Below are positions 1 through 5,149 of a DNA stretch of 5,149 nucleotides, piece after piece; the stretch's first letter is position 1; each line of letters opens with the position of its first letter. This stretch comes from Chloroflexota bacterium (lineage in GTDB: Bacteria > Chloroflexota > Limnocylindria > Limnocylindrales > CSP1-4), in NCBI GenBank assembly GCA_021786915.1, contig JAJYMP010000114.1:1-5149 (forward strand). The letters are read 5' to 3'. The position numbers were made by a program, and so were the translations under genes. Below the pieces are notes generated by a model that worked only from the letters and a program-made list of their open reading frames with translations, did no database searches and was not told the origin of the DNA.

Positions 1-2
1 TC

Positions 3-1043
3 GAGCGGGGGCGCATCCGCCGGCCGGGTGCCGGTCGGCCACCCATCGAGCAGCGTGACCCCACCCTGCGCGCCGACCTCGAGGCGCTGATCGAGCCCGG
101 CAGCCGGGGAGACCCCGAGTCGCCGCTGCGCTGGACGACCCGGAGCGTGCGCAACCTCGCCGACGAGCTCGTCCGGAGTGGTCACCGGGTCAGCCACCAG
201 ACGGTGTCGGAGCTGCTCCACGACCTGGGCTACAGCCTCCAGGCCAACCGCAAGACGCTCGAAGGGACGAACCACCCCGACCGCGACGCCCAGTTCGGCC
301 ATCTCAACGCCGCGGTCCAGCTGCAGCTCTCGCTCGGCGAGCCCGTCATCAGCGTCGACACCAAGAAGAAGGAGCTCGTCGGGCCGTTCCGCAACGCGGG
401 CAAGGAGCTGCGCCCGGCGGGCGAGCCCGAGCGGGTGCTGATGCACGACTTCGCGATCGATGATGCGGATCACGGTCGGGTGAGCCCGTACGGCGTCTAT
501 GATCTCGCCGCCAACGAGGCCTGGGTGAGCGTGGGCACCGACCATGACACGGCGGCGTTCGCGGTCGAGGCCATCCGCCGCTGGTGGCAGACCATGGGCG
601 CTCCGCTCTACCCCGACGCCACCCGGCTGCTCGTCACCGCCGACGCCGGGGGCAGCAACGGCTACCGCATCCGGCTGTGGAAGGCGGAGCTCCAGAAGCT
701 CGCCGACGAGACGGGGCTCGAGATCGCCGTCTGCCACTTCCCGCCCGGCACCAGCAAGTGGAACAAGATCGAGCACCGCCTCTTCAGCGCGATCACCATG
801 AACTGGCGCGGCAAGCCCCTGGTCAGCCACGAGGTGATCGTCAAACTCATCGCCGCGACCACGACCCGCACCGGTCTGCGGGTCAAGAGCGCGCTCGATC
901 GGAACGCCTACCCGAAGGGTGTCAGCGTGCCCGATGCCGACATGGCGACCCTCTATCTGCGCCCCGACGCCTTCCACGGGGAGTGGAACTACTCGCTCCT
1001 GCCCCGCCAGCGGCTACCCCTGTCCGAGGCTGTTGTTTCCTGA
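3..1043 (+). CDS. ISAzo13-family transposase, 5'-truncated by window edge
   Basis: Transposase of the ISAzo13 type (DDE recombinase), which would cut and join the ends of its own insertion sequence. The frame is open from base 3 to the stop at 1041-1043, giving 346 visible codons. The N-terminus lies outside the window, so the GTG at 147 is internal and not a start. Family-like stretches are RIRRPGAGRP near the left edge, then SPLRWTTRSVRNLADEL, and GYSLQANRKTLEG in the helix-turn-helix-like part. The putative catalytic triad is visible: D at 357-359 (VISVDTKKKE), D at 642-644 (TADAGGSNG) and E at 771-773 (WNKIEHRLFS), spaced 95 and 43 residues apart. No frameshift or internal stop is seen, so the visible part looks intact. 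The right end of the element should lie just past the stop, but its terminal inverted repeat cannot be confirmed because the left end is absent. Confidence 0.9.
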   Translation, partial: ERGRIRRPGAGRPPIEQRDPTLRADLEALIEPGSRGDPESPLRWTTRSVRNLADELVRSGHRVSHQTVSELLHDLGYSLQANRKTLEGTNHPDRDAQFGHLNAAVQLQLSLGEPVISVDTKKKELVGPFRNAGKELRPAGEPERVLMHDFAIDDADHGRVSPYGVYDLAANEAWVSVGTDHDTAAFAVEAIRRWWQTMGAPLYPDATRLLVTADAGGSNGYRIRLWKAELQKLADETGLEIAVCHFPPGTSKWNKIEHRLFSAITMNWRGKPLVSHEVIVKLIAATTTRTGLRVKSALDRNAYPKGVSVPDADMATLYLRPDAFHGEWNYSLLPRQRLPLSEAVVS

Positions 1044-1062
1044 CGCCCCCTAACGCGACAGT

Positions 1063-1066
1063 AGGG
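1063..1066 (+). promoter_or_regulatory. Shine-Dalgarno-like AGGG for the replication-relaxation gene
   Basis: AGGG lies five bases before the ATG at 1072 and favours that start over the in-frame GTG at 1066, which overlaps the site itself. The same bases form the right arm of a small dyad, CCCTA (1048-1052) with TAGGG (1062-1066), so a hairpin could mask the site. Confidence 0.4.
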
Positions 1067-1071
1067 TGACG

Positions 1072-2031
1072 ATGGGCGCGACACCGAATCGTGCTCAGGA
1101 CGGCTCGCGCCAGAATCCCGACTCGCTGCGCTCCATGCGCGCAGGGGCGGTGTGGACGGCGCTGCCGCTCCGTGACCGCCACCTGCTGCTCTGGCTGCTG
1201 GCGGGCGACATCGTCACCGCCGAGCTGGCGTCGCTCCTCGTCTACGGCCAGCTCCGGACCGCGCAGCGCCGCCTGCGCCGACTGGTCGAGATCGGGCTGC
1301 TGCGCGGCTTCTGGGCGGCCAGCGCCAACCGGCCGCGCGGCCGCCACGCCTACGAATTGACCCGCGCGGCGCGACGCGACATCGAGCTGCTCAGCTGGCC
1401 GGAGGGCCGTTCCGACCAGGGACCGGAGCAGCCCGCCTCGGCGCCGATCCACCAGCTCGCGACGCTCGACCTGCTCGCGGCATTCCTACGCCATGGTGAC
1501 CCGCTGCTCGGCGAGGGCCTGGTGGCGTGGGTGCCCGAGCGAGCGTGCGGGCGCCTGTTCGGGGGCTTCCTGCGGCCCGACGCGCTCGCGGTCATCCGGG
1601 TCCGGGACAGCGTGATTCCGCTGTTCGTCGAGCGCGACCTCGGCACCGAGAGGGGCGAGGTCCTGGCGGAGAAAGTCCGCCGCTATAGGTCGGTCTTCGC
1701 CCGCGAGCCGGGGGCGCTCAGCGTCGGGTTCGTCGTCGAGTCAGACCGACGGGCGCAGACGATCCACGCACTCCTCGCGACGCAACAGGGCGCAGCGACG
1801 GGGTTGACCTTCGCGACCGCCCTTGATGGGCAGCTCCGGCGAGCGCCTCTCGACGCCCCCTGGTCGGATGGCGAGGCGATGCGATCGACGCGGGGTCTCG
1901 CACCGATGGCGTCGTCCGTGCCGGGGCGGATCCTCACGTCGGGCTGCCTCGCCGATGGCGACTCCCTGGCCGCGCTCGACGAACGCGCGGTTGCGACGCT
2001 CGCGGCACTAGGACCTTACGTCCAGATCTAG
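1072..2031 (+). CDS. Replication-relaxation family protein (winged helix)
   Basis: Probable member of the replication-relaxation family, found on plasmids, transposons and integrative elements of Gram-positive bacteria and Chloroflexota. Its precise biochemical role is poorly known. From ATG 1072 it has 319 residues. Residues about 30-105 read as a winged helix-turn-helix: LPLRDRHLLLWLLAGD, then YGQLRTAQRRLRRLVEIGLL, then a basic wing NRPRGRHAYELT. Residues about 165-210 carry the second family signature: RPDALAVI (R168-P169-D170), then FVERDLGTE (E187, D189) and EKVRRYRSVF (K201). This vaguely recalls a nuclease-like fold, but I do not claim catalysis. The C-terminal third has no recognisable motif. 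Alternative starts are GTG 1066 and ATG 1135 (MRAGAVWTALPL). The start lies 28 bases after the transposase stop, so insertion of the element may have replaced the original upstream region and promoter. Family assignment rests on pattern recall, not a search. Confidence 0.7.
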   Translation: MGATPNRAQDGSRQNPDSLRSMRAGAVWTALPLRDRHLLLWLLAGDIVTAELASLLVYGQLRTAQRRLRRLVEIGLLRGFWAASANRPRGRHAYELTRAARRDIELLSWPEGRSDQGPEQPASAPIHQLATLDLLAAFLRHGDPLLGEGLVAWVPERACGRLFGGFLRPDALAVIRVRDSVIPLFVERDLGTERGEVLAEKVRRYRSVFAREPGALSVGFVVESDRRAQTIHALLATQQGAATGLTFATALDGQLRRAPLDAPWSDGEAMRSTRGLAPMASSVPGRILTSGCLADGDSLAALDERAVATLAALGPYVQI

Positions 2032-2040
2032 TGCATCCCA

Positions 2041-2080
2041 GCCGGTCTCATGCCGGCCCGCTTCGTCGTTCACTGGCCGG
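2041..2080. terminator. GC-rich dyads between convergent genes, possible bidirectional terminator
   Basis: Two overlapping dyads can form here: GCCGG (2041-2045) with CCGGC (2053-2057), and CCGGCC (2053-2058) with GGCCGG (2075-2080). They sit just after the stop of the replication-relaxation gene and between two convergent genes, where a terminator is expected. There is no clear T-run on either strand, and short GC dyads are common at this base composition. The rest of the gap, 2081-2202, shows no gene or signal I can support. Confidence 0.25.
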
Positions 2081-2202
2081 GTTGACCGCCATCGCCGTGC
2101 CGAGCACGATCGCCTCGAGCTCATTTCCTGCGGCCTCGCCTGCTGGGTGGGCGGGCGGAGTCCTGCCGAGACTCTGCAGAGGCCTCGTCTGAAGCGCGGA
2201 GG

Positions 2203-2691
2203 TCAGGCCACCGCTCGAGCCGCGAGCAGGGGTCGGCCGGCCTGCGCCGCCTCGTGCGCAACGAGCACGGGAACGTGCGCCAGGCGCACGACGTCCTCCG
2301 CCACGCTCTCGGCGAGATGGTGCCGGAGACCGCTGTGCTCGGGCGCGCCGATCACGATGAGGTCTGCCGCCCAGTCCTCGGCCTCGCTGAGGACCTTCGA
2401 GCTCATAGGGCATGGGCAACGCCCCATCTCGGCAAGCACTCCCTCCGCCGCGACGCCGGCGTCGCGCGCCACGAATTCAGCCTCCCCGAGGACTCTCCGG
2501 CCGGAGTCGAGGGCAGCGTCGGCGAAGGCCTCGAGGTCGGGGAGGATCAGGCCAAACGACCTTGGGGCACGGTCGATGACGTGCACGATGCGAAGCTGCG
2601 CACCCTGATCCTCGACGATTGCGAGCGCCTCGGTCAGGGCGGCCCTGCCATTGATACTGCCATCGACCGCTACCAGGATCCGGGAGAACAT
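2203..2691 (-). CDS. Universal stress protein (UspA family), single domain
   Basis: Cytoplasmic single-domain universal stress protein of 162 residues, a usual length for the family. The N-terminus MFSRILVAVDGSINGRAAL is the classic beta1 / D-G-S start. IVHVID (35-40) is the next strand, and ADLIVIGAPEHSGL (109-122) followed by VPVLVAHE (140-147) gives the C-terminal core. The start at 2691 is chosen because homology begins there and a strong Shine-Dalgarno precedes it. An in-frame start 10 codons upstream (2721) would add residues unlike the family. The nucleotide-binding motif G-2X-G-9X-G-S/T is degenerate: G115 is kept, but the second and third glycines are E118 and E128 (before S129), so ATP binding is doubtful. 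The gene is transcribed alone, convergent with the left block and divergent from the phosphoesterase operon. Its role in stress survival is inferred from the family only. No promoter could be recognised in 2705-2889. Confidence 0.92.
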   Translation of the reverse strand: MFSRILVAVDGSINGRAALTEALAIVEDQGAQLRIVHVIDRAPRSFGLILPDLEAFADAALDSGRRVLGEAEFVARDAGVAAEGVLAEMGRCPCPMSSKVLSEAEDWAADLIVIGAPEHSGLRHHLAESVAEDVVRLAHVPVLVAHEAAQAGRPLLAARAVA

Positions 2692-2697
2692 CACTCC

Positions 2698-2704
2698 ACC
2701 TCCC
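2698..2704 (-). promoter_or_regulatory. Shine-Dalgarno site of the universal stress protein gene
   Basis: Read on the minus strand, GGGAGGT lies six bases before the ATG at 2691-2689. It is a near-consensus ribosome binding site and settles the choice of this start. Confidence 0.8.
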
Positions 2705-2889
2705 AACGGTCGCGTCCACACCAGAGAGCGCAGGGTTTCGACTGCGCGGAGGCGACGGCGCTTTCTTGCCGCGTGTCCATCACCCGCTCCACGGGATCAT
2801 CTCGCGGAGTTGCGTGAGGACGAAGTGCTGCCGGTCACCAAGGCCTGGGGCGCTCGTACGGCATGAGGGCCGCCATATGCGCCCTCCGC

Positions 2890-2920
2890 TTGACCTTGAA
2901 GCGACTCGAAGGTCTACCTT
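2890..2920 (+). promoter_or_regulatory. MerR-type promoter with 19-bp spacer, apparently leaderless
   Basis: A -35 box TTGACC (2890-2895) and a -10 box TACCTT (2915-2920, fitting TANNNT) are separated by exactly 19 bases. This over-long spacer is the hallmark of promoters activated by MerR-family proteins, which distort the DNA to realign the two boxes. The -10 ends six bases before the ATG at 2927, so transcription would begin at or within a base or two of the start codon. That predicts a leaderless mRNA, and no Shine-Dalgarno lies at a usable distance. The promoter would drive the phosphoesterase and MerR-ArsC genes together. Confidence 0.7.
2892..2914. promoter_or_regulatory. MerR-family operator dyad within the promoter spacer
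   Basis: GACCTT (2892-2897) and AAGGTC (2909-2914) are perfect inverted repeats around a centre at 2903. Inside them AG (2900-2901) pairs with CT (2905-2906), so 8 of 11 positions are symmetric. The arms resemble the ACCTT...AAGGT operators known for CueR and HmrR copper regulators, and the dyad lies between the -35 and -10 boxes as in those systems. The likely ligand is the MerR-type domain encoded by the second gene of this same operon, implying autoregulation. Confidence 0.75.
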
Positions 2921-2926
2921 TACCGC

Positions 2927-3646
2927 ATGCGCATCGCGATCTTCTCCGACGTCCACTCAAACCTGCCCGCACTCGAGGCCACCCTGGCCGATATCGCTGC
3001 GGCCGTCGTCGAGGAGCGCTACGCCCTTGGCGATCTCGTGGGCTACGCCCCGTGGCCGAACGAGGTAGCCGAGCGCCTCCAGGCGGAGGCCTTCCCGATC
3101 GTCATGGGCAACTACGACGACGGCACCGGCTTCGAGCGCGACGTGTGCGGCTGTGCGTACACGAAACCCGAGGAGAAGGCGCTCGGCGACGCCGGCTTCG
3201 CGTGGACCAAGGCGCACATGAGCGAGCCGAACAAGGCGTGGCTCCGCGGCCTGCAACCGGAGATCCGGTTCGAGGCCGACGGCATGCGATACCTCCTGGT
3301 CCACGGCAGTCCGCGCAGGATCAACGAGTACCTCTACGAGGACAAACCCGACGAGACCTTCGCGCGGATCGCGGCCGGGGCGAACGCGGACGTGATCGTC
3401 TGTGGCCACACGCACAGGCCCTACGACAAGACGGTCGGCGGCACCCGGTTCATCAACGTGGGCTCGGCGGGCAAGCCCAAGGACGGAGACCCGCGGGCGT
3501 GCTGGGTCCTCATCGACACGGCTACCGATCGGGTCGAGGCCCGACGCGTCACGTACGACGTCGAACGCGCAGCGCAGGCGATCGAGGCGTCCGACCTCCC
3601 CGCGGAGTTCGCCGACCAGCTCCGAGAGGCGCGAGGCTACCGGTGA
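2927..3646 (+). CDS. Calcineurin-like metallophosphoesterase (YfcE/MJ0936-like)
   Basis: Cytoplasmic two-metal phosphoesterase of 239 residues, from the calcineurin-like subgroup that includes YfcE and MJ0936-type phosphodiesterases. All metal-site blocks are present in order: D8-x-H10 (FSDVHSN), G35-D36-L-V-G (YALGDLVGYAP), G61-N62-Y-D (MGNYDDG), H126 (LLVHGSP), and G160-H161-T-H163 (CGHTHRPY). NVGSAGKPKDGDPRACW (177-193) is the usual C-terminal core. A Cys-x-Cys pair (C74, C76, in VCGCAY) sits in the insert after the third block. The start ATG opens directly on the family's first strand (MRIAIFSDVH). The gene is first in an operon: its TGA at 3644-3646 overlaps the GTG start of the MerR-ArsC gene. 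The substrate is unknown. The context suggests a job in the arsenic or phosphate stress response, for example acting on a phospho- or arseno-ester, but that is inference. No signal peptide or membrane segment is seen. Confidence 0.9.
   Translation: MRIAIFSDVHSNLPALEATLADIAAAVVEERYALGDLVGYAPWPNEVAERLQAEAFPIVMGNYDDGTGFERDVCGCAYTKPEEKALGDAGFAWTKAHMSEPNKAWLRGLQPEIRFEADGMRYLLVHGSPRRINEYLYEDKPDETFARIAAGANADVIVCGHTHRPYDKTVGGTRFINVGSAGKPKDGDPRACWVLIDTATDRVEARRVTYDVERAAQAIEASDLPAEFADQLREARGYR
3632..3636 (+). promoter_or_regulatory. Ribosome binding site for the coupled GTG start of merR-arsC
   Basis: CGAGG ends six bases before the GTG at 3643. The GTG overlaps the preceding gene's stop in a GTGA arrangement, typical of translational coupling. 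This supports GTG 3643 as the start over any codon further upstream in the long open frame. Confidence 0.6.
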
Positions 3647-4470
3647 AGATCGCCGAGCTGGCGCGACGCGTCGGGATCGCCGCAACGGCCATTCGCTGGT
3701 ACGAGCAGGTTGGCGTCGTCCCGCCACCGGAGCGGCGAGCCAACGGCTATCGCGACTACAACGAGTCCGATGTCGCGCGCCTGCGAATCCTCGCCTCGCT
3801 CCGTCGGCTGGGGCTCGGGCCCGAGGACGCCGGGCGTCTCGCGCGACGGTGCCTCGAGCGTGGCGCGATCGATGTCGATCTCGCGCCCGTCCTCGCCGAG
3901 CAGCGCGTCGCGATCGCACGGCAGCGGGATGACCTCGATCGACTCGAGGCGGAGCTCCTGGACCTCGAGATGACGATCGCCGCCGCGGGTCGCGCCAGGA
4001 GGAACCGACCGACCCGTGCGCCGATCCGGGTCCTGTTCGTCTGCACGCACAACTCCGCGCGCAGCCAGATCGCCGAGGCTCTGCTCCGCAGCTACGGCGG
4101 CCCGGACTTCGAGGTCCGGTCTGCGGGCACGGAGGCGACCGGGGTCCGGCCCGAGGCGATCGCTGCTCTCGCCGAGTCCGGCATCGACTGGTCGACGGCC
4201 GAGAGCAAGACGATCGAGCGGTTCCTCGGCGAGCGGTTCGACTACGTGATCACCGTCTGCGATCGGGCCAGGGCCACCTGCCCGGTCTTCCCAGGCTCGA
4301 CGAACTCGCTCCACTGGGGGCTCGACGACCCGTCCGCGATCGTGGGAGGCGACGAGCAGCGGCTCGAGGCGTTCCGGCGGACGAAGCTCGAGCTGGCCGC
4401 AAGGCTGCGGCCGTTCATCGAGGTGGCGTTGCGCGCTGCCCGCCGCGGCGACCGCGCCGCCATCGTCTGA
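3643..4470 (+). CDS. MerR-type regulator fused to thioredoxin-type arsenate reductase (ArsC)
   Basis: A 275-residue two-domain protein. Residues 1-70 form a MerR-type winged helix: KIAELARRVGIAATAIRWYE, then the wing RRANGYRDYNESD (31-43), then LRRLGL. Residues 77-115 are a heptad-like, charged helix suited to the antiparallel dimer coiled coil. A basic linker (116-126) leads to a full low-molecular-weight-phosphatase arsenate reductase (127-262). Its P-loop C134-THNSA-R140-S141 matches C-X5-R-S, and C206 and C213 follow in VITVCDRARATC. The general-acid Asp is D229 (LDDPS). With an offset of 124, C134/C206/C213/D229 coincide exactly with C10/C82/C89/D105 of S. aureus pI258 ArsC, so reduction of arsenate to arsenite through a cysteine cascade and thioredoxin is expected. 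The only cysteine before the enzyme domain is C70, so the usual MerR metal site is not apparent and sensing may occur through the ArsC part. The GTG start overlaps the upstream stop by four bases. The promoter of the operon carries a MerR-type operator. Confidence 0.9.
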   Translation: MKIAELARRVGIAATAIRWYEQVGVVPPPERRANGYRDYNESDVARLRILASLRRLGLGPEDAGRLARRCLERGAIDVDLAPVLAEQRVAIARQRDDLDRLEAELLDLEMTIAAAGRARRNRPTRAPIRVLFVCTHNSARSQIAEALLRSYGGPDFEVRSAGTEATGVRPEAIAALAESGIDWSTAESKTIERFLGERFDYVITVCDRARATCPVFPGSTNSLHWGLDDPSAIVGGDEQRLEAFRRTKLELAARLRPFIEVALRAARRGDRAAIV

Positions 4471-4480
4471 GACGGAACCG

Positions 4481-4497
4481 CGGGCGTCGCGAGCCCG
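4481..4497 (+). terminator. Weak hairpin after merR-arsC
   Basis: CGGGC (4481-4485) pairs with GCCCG (4493-4497) around a seven-base loop, ten bases after the stop of merR-arsC. It may mark the operon end, but the stem is short and no T-run follows, so chance in GC-rich DNA is a fair alternative. Confidence 0.2.
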
Positions 4498-4614
4498 ACC
4501 CCGCGCCCCCGGCGAGGCGTGCGTCGTGGAGGTCACGGTGACGATTTCGCCTGCGGCGGTGAACGCGCTAGGTCGACAGGGGTCATTCGTTCGCAGGGTG
4601 GACGCTCTGCTTGT

Positions 4615-4620
4615 TACCCT
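4615..4620 (+). promoter_or_regulatory. Candidate leaderless -10 box for the ArsN1-type gene
   Basis: TACCCT fits TANNNT and ends six bases before the ATG at 4627, the same placement as TACCTT before ATG 2927. No Shine-Dalgarno is present before the ATG (the six bases are CCAGAA), so a leaderless transcript is plausible. A weak -35-like TTCGCA lies at 4590-4595, also 19 bases away. Unlike the first promoter, no convincing operator dyad lies in the spacer. Confidence 0.4.
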
Positions 4621-4626
4621 CCAGAA

Positions 4627-5118
4627 ATGAGCACTCGCCTGGCGACGCCGGCCGACGCCGCTGAGATTGCCAGGATCTACAACGAGGGCATCGCCGATCG
4701 GACGGCGACCTTTGAGACGCGGATCCGCACGCCCGAGGACATCGCCGCGTGGTTTGATGGGGTTCACCCGATCGTCGTGGTCGAGCGGGAGGGGGAGGTC
4801 GTGGGGTTCGCCGACACGGCGACCTATCGACCTCGCGACTGCTACGCCGGGGTCGCGGAGTTCAACGTCTACGTTGCGCGGACCCATCGTGGACGGGGTG
4901 CCGGGCGCGAGGTCATGGAGGCACTGGTCGAGGCGGCCGCTGCCGCCGGCCTCTGGAAGCTCGTCTCGCGCGTCTTCCTCGAGAACACGGCGAGCCGGAC
5001 GCTCCTGGCTCGAGTCGGCTTCCGTGAGGTGGGCGCCTACCGCCGGCACGCGAAGCTCGACGGCGCCTGGAGGGACGTCGTGATCGTCGAGCGGCTGATC
5101 GGCGACGCCGCATCCTGA
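4627..5118 (+). CDS. arsN1: GNAT acetyltransferase, ArsN1-like (arsinothricin resistance)
   Basis: A 163-residue GNAT-fold N-acetyltransferase of the phosphinothricin acetyltransferase-like group, closest by pattern to ArsN1. ArsN1 transfers acetyl from acetyl-CoA to the alpha-amino group of arsinothricin, an organoarsenical glutamate mimic that targets glutamine synthetase. The N-terminus MSTRLATPADAAEIARIYNE and F29-E30 (TATFETR) are typical of the group. AEFNVYV (77-83) is the central strand with E78. R88-G-R-G-A-G93 is the acetyl-CoA pyrophosphate loop (motif A). ENTASRTLLARVGF (119-132) is motif B, and AKLDGAWRDVVIVERL (142-157) is the usual C-terminal block. ATG 4627 is preferred over a GTG 36 codons upstream because family similarity begins there. 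It lies 156 bases after merR-arsC on the same strand, probably with its own promoter. The neighbouring arsenate reductase supports ArsN1 over a bar/pat-like enzyme, although substrate choice between arsinothricin and phosphinothricin cannot be read from the sequence. Confidence 0.82.
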   Translation: MSTRLATPADAAEIARIYNEGIADRTATFETRIRTPEDIAAWFDGVHPIVVVEREGEVVGFADTATYRPRDCYAGVAEFNVYVARTHRGRGAGREVMEALVEAAAAAGLWKLVSRVFLENTASRTLLARVGFREVGAYRRHAKLDGAWRDVVIVERLIGDAAS

Positions 5119-5149
5119 CCTGCTGCGGAGACGGCGTCCGGGTCTCTGG

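Noticed and set aside
2254..2817. Plus-strand open frames opposite the universal stress protein gene
   Set aside because: They are antisense to a clear UspA-family gene and show no motif of their own.
2780..2866. Short open stretch ending in HLAELREDEVLPVTKAWG as a possible gene relic before the phosphoesterase promoter
   Set aside because: It reads like protein but is too short, has no supported start and matches no family I recognise.
2863..3642. Upstream extension of the MerR-ArsC frame to give a 535-residue protein
   Set aside because: The added part is an out-of-frame reading of the phosphoesterase and is Arg/Gly/Pro-rich without domains. The MerR fold begins exactly at GTG 3643, which has a ribosome binding site.
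4595..4620. AGGGT (4595-4599) and ACCCT (4616-4620) inverted repeat before the acetyltransferase
   Set aside because: The five-base arms have no inner symmetry and overlap the -10 box asymmetrically, unlike the operator at 2892-2914. This is likely chance.
3637..5049. A 470-codon open frame on the minus strand opposite merR-arsC and the acetyltransferase
   Set aside because: It covers two well-supported plus-strand genes, has low-complexity Arg/Asp/Gly-rich content and no recognisable domain. It is a codon-bias shadow of GC-rich genes.
1..5149. tRNA, rRNA, CRISPR array or tandem repeats
   Set aside because: No cloverleaf, rRNA-like conserved segment, or regularly spaced direct repeats were seen on reading both strands.

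Overview
The window is a GC-rich, densely coded bacterial segment. Strong G/C third positions leave long antisense open frames that are only shadows. The gene set (an ISAzo13-type transposase, a replication-relaxation protein, apparently leaderless promoters) suggests a high-GC actinobacterium, perhaps of Thermoleophilia type, or a member of the Chloroflexota. The sequence alone does not decide between them.

Layout. Bases 3-1043 (+) hold the 3' part of an ISAzo13-family DDE transposase whose N-terminus lies beyond the left edge. Bases 1072-2031 (+) hold a replication-relaxation-like winged-helix protein of the kind carried by plasmids and integrative elements, so the left 2 kb looks like mobile-element DNA. 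A short gap with GC-rich dyads follows. Bases 2203-2691 (-) encode a single-domain universal stress protein, convergent with the left block and divergent from the right block.

The right half (2890-5118, +) looks like an arsenic-response locus. A promoter with a 19-bp spacer carries a near-perfect dyad, GACCTT-N11-AAGGTC, in exactly the geometry used by MerR-family regulators. It drives a two-gene, translationally coupled unit: a calcineurin-like metallophosphoesterase (2927-3646) and an unusual fusion protein (3643-4470). The fusion joins an N-terminal MerR-type DNA-binding and coiled-coil module to a complete thioredoxin-type arsenate reductase (LMW-PTP fold). All three redox cysteines keep the spacing of the Staphylococcus aureus pI258 ArsC. 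A separate promoter-like motif then precedes an ArsN1-type GNAT acetyltransferase (4627-5118), the family that N-acetylates the organoarsenical antibiotic arsinothricin.

Inferred joint function: the fusion is a one-component regulator whose effector domain is itself the arsenate-reducing enzyme. It probably controls its own operon through the operator at 2892-2914. The phosphoesterase and the acetyltransferase would add detoxification or repair functions. No arsenite efflux pump (ArsB/Acr3), ArsR or ArsM lies within the window. The most noteworthy item is the MerR-ArsC fusion together with its matching operator.
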